64,000 bases of DNA from Ceratodon purpureus (lineage: Eukaryota > Streptophyta > Bryopsida > Pseudoditrichales > Ditrichaceae), in assembly GCA_014871385.1 (NCBI GenBank), contig CM026423.1, positions 23,111,067-23,175,066 of the forward strand, written 5' to 3'. The position numbers were made by a program, and so were the translations under genes. The notes below the pieces were generated by a model, which did not search any database, was not told where the DNA came from, and saw only the letters and a program-made list of their open reading frames with translations. The stretch's first letter is position 1. Every line of letters starts with the position of its first letter. This document shows, one piece after another, positions 29,450-40,600 of this stretch.

Positions 29450-30172
29450 ACCTCACAGCTCATGGCTTCTAAGGCGGTCTGGAGGAGCTCCTGCTCCTCC
29501 TCGTCTGCCGGCATCAACGGCATGACCCGTTGTACCCTAAACAACTGTCCTTCCTTCGCCGGTTCCTTCCCCTTTCTACCCATTCTGCTAATTTCTCCTC
29601 ACCGTCACTCCGGTAACACCTGCACGCACGATCCTCACCACAATCCCTTACCTAACGGAAACACTTCCGTCTCATCGTCTCTCTCCTATCGTCCAACCCT
29701 AACTGCGCCCTTCGCCGTGGAACCCAAGGACCCAGCGCGCCACAAAATGACAAAAAGAAAGGAGGAGCACGGCTGCTCTTCCTCCTTTTATACCTGCCCT
29801 CACGCCCACCCGTTCGTAGCTCATCATGACGGACGGTCGTAGCCTTTCATCATTGGACGGTCGCGACCGGCGGCGCTTTAATGGTTGCAGCCATTCTCCC
29901 CCGCGTGCGTTGTACCTTTCGGTGGTTATCCTTAAGTCTGCAGTGTCAGGGTTCTGTCATACGGACGGTGCTCCCTCTCCTTCACCGCAGACGACCGGAT
30001 CTCACCCGGCTGACCTTCCGATTCTCTTATTTATTCGGCCAACCGCCTTAACCGGTCGTTTCACTTATCTAAGTAGTACTTCCGTATTCCTAACACAAAA
30101 TTTTTAAATTTTTATCCTTTTCCTACCGGATTTAGTATTCCGGTGTGTCAACCGTGGAAATCACTTTCCACA
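29450..30172 (-). repeat. G1-a 3' LTR, right piece
   Basis: Resumes the LTR after MULE-A. It contains the start of the LTR ORF (minus strand, MGRKGKEPAKEGQ near 29583), the conserved TATA box (29786-29792) and the LTR start on the minus strand (TGTGGAAAG at 30172). Confidence 0.92.
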
Positions 30173-30184
30173 TTACCCCTTTTT
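30173..30184 (-). other. Polypurine tract of G1-a
   Basis: AAAAAGGGGTAA on the minus strand directly before the 3' LTR. The same tract adjoins the G1-b LTR at 63476-63487. Confidence 0.85.
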
Positions 30185-30330
30185 CACTCGTGAGCGTCCT
30201 CGCGAACGTCATCCGGTCTGTACAGTTTGACCCGGGATCCATTCACCCTAGTGTCCATTGGGTAGCCTTCTAGATCTGAAAGTTGTAATGACCCATTGGA
30301 ATAAATCTTATCAACCCGGAATTGTCCCAT

Positions 30331-31374
30331 CTAGCGAGTATGTAACTTACCCGGAAAATTCTTGTACCGGCTGTCATAGACTAGAACCAATCCTCCTTCT
30401 TCGATTCCTTTATCCATCGTGATTCGCTTGTCATACACTTCCTTCCTTTTGGCTTGGACCTCCTTTGTCCTTTCCAATGCCTCCATCCGGTCTTCCTTAA
30501 TCCGGTCGATGACCTGTAGACGGTGGTCGAGTGCATCCGTTTTATCTCCGTGGTTGGCTGCGAGCACCCTCAACGTCTCTACTTCCGTTTCGATGGACTG
30601 AAGTACCTCCTGTCCGTATACCAGATAATACAAAGTCCGTCCGGTCGTACTCTTGTGCGCCTTGTTATACGCATAGACGGCTGAAGTCAGTTTCCGGTCC
30701 CAGTCCGTCTTATGTGAGGTCACTACCTTGGTCAGAATCTTACAAATTATTCCGTTGGCACGTTCCGTTAATCCGTTTGCCTTAGGATTGTACGGGGTGG
30801 TCTTCCGGTGTTTGACCTCGTACTGGTTGGTCAGACCGGCCACCACTTCGTTCAGGAAATGTGTTCCCCGGTCGCTCACTATCTCCAACGGATGGCCAAA
30901 CCGCATCATTATCCTTTCGAATATGAACCGGGCGGATGTCTCGGCGTCATTCTTCCGGGTGGCCCTGGCTTCTACCCACTTTGTAGCGTAGTCTGTCGCC
31001 AAAATGATGTACCGTTGCCTCTGAGTGCCTAAAGGTTGAATTGGCCCAATAAAATCCACTCCCCATTTTTCAAACGGTGCTAGGGGGACAATTGGAGTTA
31101 GCGGCCAGTGATGCCGGACGGCAGGAGCTCCTATCCGTTGGCAGGGGTCGCATTCTTTTATAAATTGATGAACATCACGGTGAAGGTGTGGCCACCAGTA
31201 TCCGGCCTCGCGGATCTTCTGTACGGTGATGACGGATGCATAGTGTCCTCCGGCCGGTCCATCGTGCAGGGCCCGGATGACCTTCCGGCGATAGATGGGT
31301 TCTAGGCAGCGTCGGAGTTTTTCATCCGCCCCTAGTTTGAAAAGCAATTCTCCGACTAGAAAATATGGTGCCAC
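30331..31374 (-). CDS. G1-a integrase region (fossil)
   Basis: Shows the zinc-binding HHCC region (GPAGGHY...C.PCQR) followed by the integrase catalytic core (GVDFIGPIQPL, ATDYATKWVEA, IVSDRGTHF, NPKANGLTERANG) of Ty3-type elements. It follows the protease/RT/RNase H frame on the same strand. G1-b carries the end of the same region at the right edge of the window. Part of a fossil element; whether the frame is used is unknown. Confidence 0.9.
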   Translation of the reverse strand: MAPYFLVGELLFKLGADEKLRRCLEPIYRRKVIRALHDGPAGGHYASVITVQKIREAGYWWPHLHRDVHQFIKECDPCQRIGAPAVRHHWPLTPIVPLAPFEKWGVDFIGPIQPLGTQRQRYIILATDYATKWVEARATRKNDAETSARFIFERIMMRFGHPLEIVSDRGTHFLNEVVAGLTNQYEVKHRKTTPYNPKANGLTERANGIICKILTKVVTSHKTDWDRKLTSAVYAYNKAHKSTTGRTLYYLVYGQEVLQSIETEVETLRVLAANHGDKTDALDHRLQVIDRIKEDRMEALERTKEVQAKRKEVYDKRITMDKGIEEGGLVLVYDSRYKNFPGKLHTR

Positions 31375-31380
31375 CCGGTG

Positions 31381-34368
31381 CTAAAACACACTTTTCTCCT
31401 CCCGACTCAGTCCTTCCGGATACCTCTGAGTCTGGAGATAGTTCTTAATCCGCTGAAGATCCTGGTCCTCCCCTTCGTCGTCCTGAATTCGGTAGACGGA
31501 AGACGTCTCTCCTACATCCGGAAGGTCGCGGGGGTCCGGTATATCCTGTATACTGGTACCAACCAGGTATTCTTCCGGAAATTCGTCCGGAAACTCTGAA
31601 GATATCTCCTCCTTGCTCTCTCTTCCTCGTTGTCGCGACAAGTAATCTGCATTGAGGTTAGACTTCCCGGATTTGACAATAACTTCGTAGTTGAACTCCT
31701 GAAGAAGTAATATCCACCTGGCCAACCTTCCGGACAGGTCCGGTTTGTTGACTAGATACTTCAGCGAGTCATGATCCGTATGGAAAATGACTTTGTACCC
31801 CAATAGGTAATGGCGAAACTTCTTGCACGCATAAATGACGGCTAGAGCCTCCCGTTCGGTTGTTGTATAATTCTTCTCGGCCGGATTCATCTGCCGGCTG
31901 GCATAATAGATGGGTCTTTCCCGGCCCTCGTCATCCAATTGCCATAGAATAGCTCCCACACACCAACCGGAGGCATCCAAAGTGACATGGAAAGGTTTTG
32001 ACCGATCCGGTGGTGCTAGTATAGGGGCTGTGACCAAGCGTCTCTTCAATTCTTCAAAGGCCTGTTGACGGATTTCCGTCCAGAGGTACTCTTCTTCCTT
32101 CTTGAGCAGCTCCGTCAGTGGCATTGCCAACCGGGCATAGTTCTCAATGAACCTCCGGTAGTATCCCACACACCCCAGAAATCCTCTGAGTTCCCGGAGG
32201 TTGGTGGGAGCAAGGAGGGCCAACATGACTATCACTTTTGCTACGTCCACTGCTATTCCCTTCCGGCTGACTATGTGTCCGAGCAATAATCCGGCTAACA
32301 TACCAAAAAAACACTTGCCCGGATGGAGCTTGAGTTTAGTCTCCCGGCATCGCTGGAACGTCTTCCGGAGGTAGTCCAGATGTTCCACCCATCGGCTAAA
32401 CACCGCAAAGTCGTCAATGAAAACTTCCAAGAAATGTTTTAAGAAGTCCTGAAATATGTCCATCATCAACCGTTGAAAAGTTCCGGGAGCATTGCACAAC
32501 CGGAAAGGCATCCGGTTGAAAGCGTAGGTGCCCCAATCGGTGGTAAAAGTAGTTTTCAGTTGGTCCTCCTTCTGGATGGACACCTGATTGTATCCGGAAA
32601 ACCCATCTAGAAAACTGAAGCATTCCTGACCGGCCACGTGATCGAGCACCATGTCGATGAAGGGTAAAGGAAAATGATCCTTTTTCGTGGCCGCATTCAG
32701 CTTCCGGAAGTCCTGACATACCCGGATTTTTACCTTACCATCCGGGCCTGATTTTTTTGGTACTACCACAATCGGTGACACCCACTCGGAGTTATTCACT
32801 AGATAGATAAAACCGGCTTCCAGCAGTTTATCTAGTTCCTCTTTCACCATCATGGAGTATTTTGGGTTGAGCCGGTACTGCCTTCGGCGAACCGGAACCG
32901 CCCCCTCCATTAGGTCGATGTGGTGTTCGCCCAGTTCCGGCGGTATACCCATTAGGTCCGATGGGAGCCAGGCGAAGACGTCATCGTATTCCGTGAGCAG
33001 TTCCAAATACTGCGCCCGCTCCCGGTCCGTCAGTCCCTTTCCCAAATAGAAAGTCCTACCGGCTTCCGTCTTCACTGCTTCGTAATCCTCCGGTGCTACA
33101 ACATTCTTAACCGGTTCGGTAGCATCCGTTCCTACGGACCCCGGTAGGGCTGACCATGGTAGGTCACTGGTCCTTGACCGGGATGTCCCTGTTTTGATTA
33201 CCCCGGCTGCGAACTGTTCTCTAATCCATTCGGAGGTCAATGGAACGCTTGCTTCTCCTAAGGCCCTGTCATCGTCCTTCCTGACTTCCGGTAGTCGGTT
33301 CGGTACTTCGGTCCCATCCGGCTTCTGTTCCGGTACCGCGTTATGGAAACCCAGATCTTCTTCTGATACCTCGCGAAACTCTTGAACATGATATGACTGC
33401 AGGGAATCCGAGTTTTCCGACCCTGTCCAATCGGAAGTGTAACCATCCGTTTCACTTGTTTCCCCCAGGTGGAGCTCCGGTTTCCACGATAGCAAAACAG
33501 CCGGATCTCCGAAAGTAAAAGCCTTCTTTGCCCAATTTACCTTGACTCCGGCTAGATATAGCCATGGTCGCCCTAGTAACAGTGGAAACGGATTTCCTTC
33601 CTCCACCCGGATAACCAAATAATTGAGCGGGTAAGTGAGTCCGGAAATCTTTGTAGGTACTGCCGATAGTTTTCCCACTGGTACTACTCGAGACTGGTCT
33701 GCCATCCGTAGGGTCTGATTGGTAGGCTCAAAGACAGTGTACCCTAAATCGTTGGCCGTACTCTCCAGTAGTAGATTTACTCCGGATCCTCCATCTACCG
33801 GTACCTTCTGAATAATACATCCGTCGATCTCCACAGCTATTTCCGGCGCCCCGAAATCCTCTATCTCGGCAAAATTGACTGCGACGGAAGGCAGCTTAAT
33901 CTTCCGTTTCCGGGTCCGGATTAAGCCTGACTTAACCTGCTTCTGATAATTAGGATTATCGTGTAACAGTTGCCCGATGGTGACATTGGCCGGCTGGGCT
34001 TGAATATCTTGGAGGATGTCGTACCTATCGGCTTTCGCCCGGACTTCCGGTTGGATAATTTCCGGAATCTCGCTGAATGTCACCTTCCGACTCTCCTGTA
34101 CTTGAGGTAACCCAGCAATTACTTCCGGTCCAATGTCCGGCATAGTTGGTAGGGTCTTGACCCCTTTTTCAACCGGGACCGTCTCCGGGGGCACTTCTTT
34201 TCCTGATTCCCCGGAAGTCTCTGAAGATTCCGGTCGGCTACTCTCTTTCCTCTGTGACCTGGTCCGAACACCGGACTTCCTCTTCTTCTTTTCTGAATCC
34301 TGTTTCCGAGTGGAACTACGCGAACTGACCTGATGGATACCCACGCCGGTCTCTCCTCGTGGTTCCAC
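31381..34368 (-). CDS. G1-a protease, reverse transcriptase, RNase H (fossil)
   Basis: 995-aa frame with an aspartic protease motif (VDGGSGVNLL), the reverse transcriptase fingers and palm (RVCQDFRKLNAATKKDHFPL, FIDD box) and an RNase H domain (FHVTLDASGWCVGAIL), in the order pro-RT-RH seen in Ty3/gypsy elements. The N-terminal 130 residues are basic and serine-rich and link to gag. Integrase follows 7 bp downstream on the minus strand. Confidence 0.93.
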   Translation of the reverse strand: MEPRGETGVGIHQVSSRSSTRKQDSEKKKRKSGVRTRSQRKESSRPESSETSGESGKEVPPETVPVEKGVKTLPTMPDIGPEVIAGLPQVQESRKVTFSEIPEIIQPEVRAKADRYDILQDIQAQPANVTIGQLLHDNPNYQKQVKSGLIRTRKRKIKLPSVAVNFAEIEDFGAPEIAVEIDGCIIQKVPVDGGSGVNLLLESTANDLGYTVFEPTNQTLRMADQSRVVPVGKLSAVPTKISGLTYPLNYLVIRVEEGNPFPLLLGRPWLYLAGVKVNWAKKAFTFGDPAVLLSWKPELHLGETSETDGYTSDWTGSENSDSLQSYHVQEFREVSEEDLGFHNAVPEQKPDGTEVPNRLPEVRKDDDRALGEASVPLTSEWIREQFAAGVIKTGTSRSRTSDLPWSALPGSVGTDATEPVKNVVAPEDYEAVKTEAGRTFYLGKGLTDRERAQYLELLTEYDDVFAWLPSDLMGIPPELGEHHIDLMEGAVPVRRRQYRLNPKYSMMVKEELDKLLEAGFIYLVNNSEWVSPIVVVPKKSGPDGKVKIRVCQDFRKLNAATKKDHFPLPFIDMVLDHVAGQECFSFLDGFSGYNQVSIQKEDQLKTTFTTDWGTYAFNRMPFRLCNAPGTFQRLMMDIFQDFLKHFLEVFIDDFAVFSRWVEHLDYLRKTFQRCRETKLKLHPGKCFFGMLAGLLLGHIVSRKGIAVDVAKVIVMLALLAPTNLRELRGFLGCVGYYRRFIENYARLAMPLTELLKKEEEYLWTEIRQQAFEELKRRLVTAPILAPPDRSKPFHVTLDASGWCVGAILWQLDDEGRERPIYYASRQMNPAEKNYTTTEREALAVIYACKKFRHYLLGYKVIFHTDHDSLKYLVNKPDLSGRLARWILLLQEFNYEVIVKSGKSNLNADYLSRQRGRESKEEISSEFPDEFPEEYLVGTSIQDIPDPRDLPDVGETSSVYRIQDDEGEDQDLQRIKNYLQTQRYPEGLSREEKSVF

Positions 34369-34377
34369 CGGTAACCG

Positions 34378-35943
34378 TCAACTTGTCGGATTCTCGACCC
34401 CATCCTTGTGTCCGTAATTGAGTCCGGTACGCTCACGGGGAGGTTCTTCCACCTGTTTATAGATAGCCCTAGGTCTAACCGGTTGTTGGCATTGGGGTGA
34501 CTTATGGCCGTACTGACCACAGTTTTGACACGGAAGTTCCAACGGTGCGCCTTGACCTCCACGGTGTGGACAATTGTTAGCATAATGACCGGCTTCTCCA
34601 CAAATATAACAACATCCAAACTGACGTTCTACGGAGACAGGTGGACGTGCCGGCTGGGGCGGATGTCCACCGGATGGATAACCCATTCCGGGTCGAGGTC
34701 TGATAACCGGCTGCATCATCCGTCCACGGCCATAGGCAGGGTTTACCTGGTAAACCGGTAGCATTTCCACTTCCTCCTCTTCATAAGCAGGTTCCACAAA
34801 GAATACTGACCCTTCTTCATTCACAAACTGCACTCTCTTGGGTGCTCCATGTGGGCATTCCCGGTTGTAATGTCCCGGCTTTCCGCAGTTGGTGCACCAC
34901 ACGTTGTTTCGGACGGTGGATAGCGCCTTCCGTGCCTTCTTTTCTTCCGCCATCTGGACTTTAAGTTCTTCAATGCTGTTCACCAGATCTTTGATCATCC
35001 GTTTCTCCGATGGGTATTCCTCCTTCACTCGGACTATTGTCCGTTCCTTCTCCTTCCGGTAGCCCTTGCTACCCGACGCCTTCCGGCGTGAGCGATCCTC
35101 TTCACTGCTGCTACTTCCGGTTTCCGAGCTATCTTCGGAGCTGGATCCACTGGATTCTGAACTAGAATCCCGGTTTCTCCGGATCTTTCGAAGACGTCTA
35201 GAGGTCTTCCCTGCCTTACGGTACTGCCGTATAGACTGCTTGGAGTTCTCATAGTTCTGAGCGGCCTCCATAGCCTCCGGCAAAGTCTGGGGCCGGGTCT
35301 GCCTTACTTGGAACCCCATCCGGTCGGGTAACCCAGCGACGTACCATTCAACCTGGATACTATTTGCGATTCCAGGACTTAGTTTATGAATTAAACTTCT
35401 AATCCTCTGTCCGTACTGTCGGACTGACTCTTCCGGCTCCATCCGGATTCTACTAAGTTTTCCCAATGTGCGGGCTTCTCCTCCTACCTCCCGGAATGCC
35501 CTCCGGAAGGCATCAGATAGCAAACCCCAACTTCTTCGCACGTTGTCCGGTTCCTCTTGGTACCACTGGAGTGCCTCCTTCTTGAGTAGTCCCTGGAACA
35601 ACCGTAACTTGATTGCTTTGTCCTCTTGGTTGGCGGCAGCCGTGGCGTTGAACTCGCTTAGCCATTCGTCCACGTCATCCCGACCATCGCCCCGAAACTT
35701 CCTATACTTCAGTCTAGAGAACGTCCGGGCCATAGGAAGACCTGCTACTGGCCCTCCGGCCACCGGCCCGGGTGGTATTGTCCCACCCTGACCTCCGGAT
35801 CCGGAAGTCCCGGCTATCTCTTGATCTGTGTCTTCAACAAGTTCTGCTCTAGTGGTGACGAATGGTCTGGCTTCCGGCTCCTGATCACCCTTCTTCTTTC
35901 TACTAGACCTCCGTACTCCTTCCGGCTCAGAATTCGGATTCAT
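34378..35943 (-). CDS. G1-a Gag (fossil)
   Basis: 521-aa frame with a plant retrotransposon gag domain (residues about 85-250: KLRLFQGLLKKEALQWYQ...), a serine/acidic linker, and three CCHC zinc knuckles (CTNCGKPGHYNREC, CYICGEAGHYANNC, CQNCGQYGHKSPQC). It ends 9 bp upstream of the pol frame and starts about 95 bp after the LTR, leaving room only for the primer-binding site and a short leader. Confidence 0.92.
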   Translation of the reverse strand: MNPNSEPEGVRRSSRKKKGDQEPEARPFVTTRAELVEDTDQEIAGTSGSGGQGGTIPPGPVAGGPVAGLPMARTFSRLKYRKFRGDGRDDVDEWLSEFNATAAANQEDKAIKLRLFQGLLKKEALQWYQEEPDNVRRSWGLLSDAFRRAFREVGGEARTLGKLSRIRMEPEESVRQYGQRIRSLIHKLSPGIANSIQVEWYVAGLPDRMGFQVRQTRPQTLPEAMEAAQNYENSKQSIRQYRKAGKTSRRLRKIRRNRDSSSESSGSSSEDSSETGSSSSEEDRSRRKASGSKGYRKEKERTIVRVKEEYPSEKRMIKDLVNSIEELKVQMAEEKKARKALSTVRNNVWCTNCGKPGHYNRECPHGAPKRVQFVNEEGSVFFVEPAYEEEEVEMLPVYQVNPAYGRGRMMQPVIRPRPGMGYPSGGHPPQPARPPVSVERQFGCCYICGEAGHYANNCPHRGGQGAPLELPCQNCGQYGHKSPQCQQPVRPRAIYKQVEEPPRERTGLNYGHKDGVENPTS

Positions 35944-36010
35944 GCGTTTTCTACAAACTGACTTGGGTTAGTGACAACCGTAGAAATCCGCAGGAAGAAA
36001 ATCATATAGA

Positions 36011-36028
36011 TCCCAGGCAGCGGCGCCA
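36011..36028 (-). other. Primer-binding site of G1-a
   Basis: On the minus strand TGGCGCCGCTGCCTGGGA, 9 nt after the 5' LTR. It is close to the TGGCGCCGTTGCCGGGGA complement of the plant tRNA-Asp 3' end, the usual primer site for many non-chromoviral plant Ty3 elements. Confidence 0.75.
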
Positions 36029-36856
36029 AAAATCACATGTAGCACGATGTGGTATCCGTATTCCTCCGGAAGGCACTTAATTCACACTAAATACCCTCCA
36101 AAGTCAACCACTCCGTGTTCGTTCCCACGAAGACCTATAGTTTTCTTCCTTTTAGATCCTAACGGAAATCACCACCGGTGTCCGACCGTATTCCGTCTTA
36201 CAACCGGTTGGCCGAATCCGGTAGTTTTTGCCTCGTTCCAATTTTCCGGCTTTTTAGACTAGTGGCCGGTTCCCACTGATCCGTCTATCCTTTCAAGTGG
36301 CTGGATTTTCCACCGTCCCGTGACTTAAAGAGGCTGGACACCCCACTGTTCCTATCTACCACCCGAGAAGTGGAGTAATAATCCTTCCGTATGGCTAGGT
36401 ACCGGTCCGGATAGATACTCAGTGCCGGTTATGGATAAGGAAATCATACTACAATGACATCACCTTACGGCTGCACGGTATTCTACTATACTATCTCCCT
36501 TCCGGATTGGTTCGCAGTAGGACATCCGGCTTTTATCCCATCTACAGGAAGCGACCGGTCCGTTTCCGGGTCCCGGTGTACACACGGCTCTCCGTGTCCT
36601 TGAGACTACCAGCCCTGCTGCAATACGTCTCTCCTTCCCTACGGACTCCTTCCGGGACTGGAAACCGTCAACACTCCACGCTCGACACCTCCCCAGTCTC
36701 TCCGGGCGCTCTCCGGGTCATCCCACTGTTCAACACTCCTCCGGAACACTACTGAAGACAATAGTACCAGCAAACCATACGGCAACGGACCCGTCAGCAG
36801 CCGGTTGACACCACAAATCCAAAAGTATATTCTCAACTGCAACAACAAAATGGCGT

Positions 36857-37643
36857 TGTTGGCTGGGATTGTGTGATGGAGTTCTGAGATCTAGGGGTAA
36901 ACAAATGGGGGCAGGGAGGTAGTTTTTCTAGGTTGTTAGGTGAGACTAAGGCAGTCGAGGAATCAAAGTACCTTGTGACTAAGTGAACATTTTACTAAAG
37001 AGGAACTGAACTAGCTTGGGGGAAAATATAACAGAATAAGACCGTTCAGGGAGCCATGGCGGTTGAGGTCTCAGGACCTGGACAGCCAACTACCGAGGCT
37101 GGACTACGAGGTCCGAGCACAGCAGTATGGCGGGTAGACCGTGGAGTCCTTGGCGATTAAAACAGAGCAAGCAGGCGTCCTTCCAAGCAATCCTATGGTG
37201 ATCTAAACAATAACGTTCATGAAACTCATAGTAAACAAACAGATAGAGACCATAACCAAAGCTTTTAGCACACTGCTTTGTATTCAGTAAAGAGAGAGAC
37301 ACAGAGTCTGAATACAAGATTAAAGAGCTGTGAGTCTAGTCAAGTAGGAGAGGGAAAATGACTTAAGGTCTCGGCTGTGAGTCTGGCTCGTACAAAGCTA
37401 ATCACCGCAACTACAACATAACCAGAAGTCCCCACTACGATTTCTACACTGTGCTTTATACTTTATGCTAATCCGCTAATTCCGGTGGCCACAACTAGTG
37501 TCACCGTTTTCCTCAGTCGACTTGGTACGGTGCTCTGCTCCTTGGCTCCTTGTTTCTCTTGGTAACTGCTCCTAACTCCCTGTCGTGTCTTGGATTTACT
37601 GTTCCCCAGCTCCTTGTTCGCCATGGTGTCTGGGCAGGTAACA
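36857..37643 (-). repeat. G2 LTR (3' in element orientation)
   Basis: 787 bp, almost identical to 45769-46555. Confidence 0.93.
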
Positions 37644-37687
37644 TTTTGCCGGTTTTTGCAGAGTGCAAACCGTCCCTGGTTTGCATT

Positions 37688-40600
37688 TTAGCGGCGGGTT
37701 CTGCGGCCTGCAGGTCGTCTGTCGGGGCGAGTTTCCTCACGCGGGACCTGAGCGTGGTGCCGAGGAGGATCTTGGTCACCATAGATGGCCGCTATGGCTG
37801 CAGCGACTCCACGGTGTAGCAGATTATGCTTGGACCTGTAAGTTCGGGCATGTTGGTATATATCAAATACAGTCTTGCCCAACAATTTGTTGCAGGCAGG
37901 ACATTGTACATTATCTGCCTCAGGGTTAGCGTAGCGATTTACCAAGTTTGGGTGAGCAGCAAAATACTTCTTGACCTCTGTAATTGCTATCTCAGACTCT
38001 TCCTCTGCGTCACTATCTTCACTACCGTCTCCTTCCATCTCATTTTCTGCTTCCAATGATTGTAAAGCAAGTTTATGTTCTCGGAATGATTTAAGTTGGG
38101 TGCGTACCCCTGAATTTGGCTGACTTGGTCCGGCATGGCTGGCTGGTGCAGGGGCTCTTGGTGAAATTGGTGCAGCTTCCAGCAGCCGAGGCGAGGTATG
38201 GGGTGTATCATCCGTGTCGGTAGGGACATCTGGGATGTGTACCCGATCCGGCTGTTCGTTGGGCTCCAATGACAAGGTAGGTACTTGGACCTGGATGACT
38301 TGGGCTGGGTGTGCGAGGGGGTCTGCTGCTGGTACGTCCCTGTTTTCCTCTATGTCGTCGGTTTCTTGGCCTATGGCTTCGATGGACATCATGTCAAAAT
38401 CCCACGCATTCTCCGACTGTTCGAGATCCAAGTCTACCATAGCCGCATCAATGCAGGTGTCTAGGAATTGCTGCGGGAGGACTGCCGAGGACGCCGGGTT
38501 CTCCCACAGCATACGATATGCATGTGTGGCTATGAGTGTTGCAGCATTCTGAACCCAGTTAATCTTGTTGATCTCGAAATTTGCCTTGGCGTTTTCGGTC
38601 TCGGTACGAACCCGCTGAAGCTTGGCGATTTCCTCTGCAGCTCCTGGCTCCATGGTTGTTGTTCTGGTGCTGTGTGCCAATGCCTCGTTCAAGGTTTTGC
38701 AGCGTGCTAATGCCTCGGCATTCTGCTGTTCTAGCCGCTGTGCGCGCTCCTCAGCCAAAGTCTTGGCCTTGTCCACGGCATCCACTTGTTCACGAGCAGT
38801 GGTCAGCTCCAACTCCAGATTGGCGACTTGGTTCCTGAAATTGGCGACAGTTTGATTCGCCTCCCCAAGCTGTATGCGAAACTCTTCTCGAATCTCTCCC
38901 AACGTCTGCTTGGCTTGGAGCTGCGCGGCCTGGATTGCTTTTGCTGTCTTCCTCTTGACACGGTCCTCAAATCCTCCCTGAGACGCTGCTGCTGCGATCT
39001 TCTCCTGCTCCATGGTGTGAATTGTTTGGAGCATGCGTTTAACACAGTTGGCCATCTCCAGGCTCTGGTCTTGGAACTCCTTGGCGTGCGGGCCGTATGT
39101 GGTTCTAATCTCCCCTCCTTCTTGTGGCGTAGGGTCTGAGGGTCGCGGCCGCTTACTGGGACCCGGAGCCGCGGCATCCCTAGCTGCCATGGCCGCCATC
39201 TCGCGCTGAACGTCCAGCAGAGTGCCCATCAATGGGGGCTGATGGTGGATGCGATGATAGGCCAGGAACTTCGTGATGTATTGGGTCAGGAAGGGACCGA
39301 TAGGACTCTGATAATCCGGGCGTCGTCGGTGGCCATGGAGCTGCACTCGAAAACTGTCGTCTACAATCAACCCCCAGTTGATTTTCTCGCCTCGGTCCGC
39401 AAGGAGAAGTACGCTCAGGTGATCAGGATGGATTCGATTACAATCATTTTTAAAATAGACTTGACTAAGAATCCCCCTCATTCTAGCGAACCACGGCTCC
39501 TGCAAAGCACTGCCCAAAGCGTATACGTCGTACCTTCCATCGGGTTGAGGTTGAACGTCCCCAACTGCCTCGGCGATGTTCGGTCTTGGTGTGGCACATT
39601 CCGAGTTCCATTCTGTAACCCCCGTTCCGTCCCAGCCGAAAAAGGCGTGGAGATAGCGCGGGGAATACTGAACCAGTATCCCGTCCACCATGCCGGCTGG
39701 AAACTGCTCCTCTTTGCTCCGGGTCGCCATGGACGTCAAGAATGCCTGGCAGCGCACAACGTCGACATTGCCATCTATACGGGTCCAGTATTTGATGAGG
39801 TTGGTTCTGGTGAGCCAGGCGCCATCGGTCTTCCGCTTCCATTCGCGCACCATGCGAGGGAGGTAGATGGGGCCATCAACCTTTTTGCTCTCCATGGTGT
39901 GTAAGACGAGGCGAGCAGAATGCTCGAGCCCACGGAACAAGAGATGAACGACGCGGATACTGAGAGAACTGGAGCGAAAAAAGTTGCGAGACACAAAGGA
40001 GCGCTCCACACACAAGGGGTAGGAGCTGGGAGGAGGGAGAAGAAGGAAACTCTCTGGCGGCTGGCCTCGAGTGATCCGCAAGGTGTGACAGGATGGGTGA
40101 GAAGAGGATGTGACGAGTGGGCCGGGTTTGGGTAGACTGGCCGAGGATAATGGCGGCTGGGGCCTAGGATTGTGGAGCTGGTGATGCGCGATGGGATGGA
40201 AGACGCGGTGATGTGCTTGCTGTCCATGATTTCCTTGAGCAGCTTGGGAGTAGTGGGAGTAAGTTAGAGGTTGAGCTGGGCATCCATGGCGACTGAGTTG
40301 ATGGTGTTGTAAAATCACTTGAGACTGCTGGACAGTCGGTGGTACTAGGTGATCATGGCGTTCACGACAACTTGGATGATTTGACTTGCCAAAACCGTTT
40401 TGACAGTTGATGGGATGGGGTAGTGGCGATGTCCCAAGACATGGTTCATACCCGGGGTAGATACCCTGGTCCGAGGGTTTCATGGGGCATACCTCTACAC
40501 GGATATGACTGACATGGATATCTGGTAATGAGGTTGGGACGGGTGCAGGGGTATCGTCCATGGCGGGCATGGGATCATCGGCGGGTATCGAGTCCGTCAA

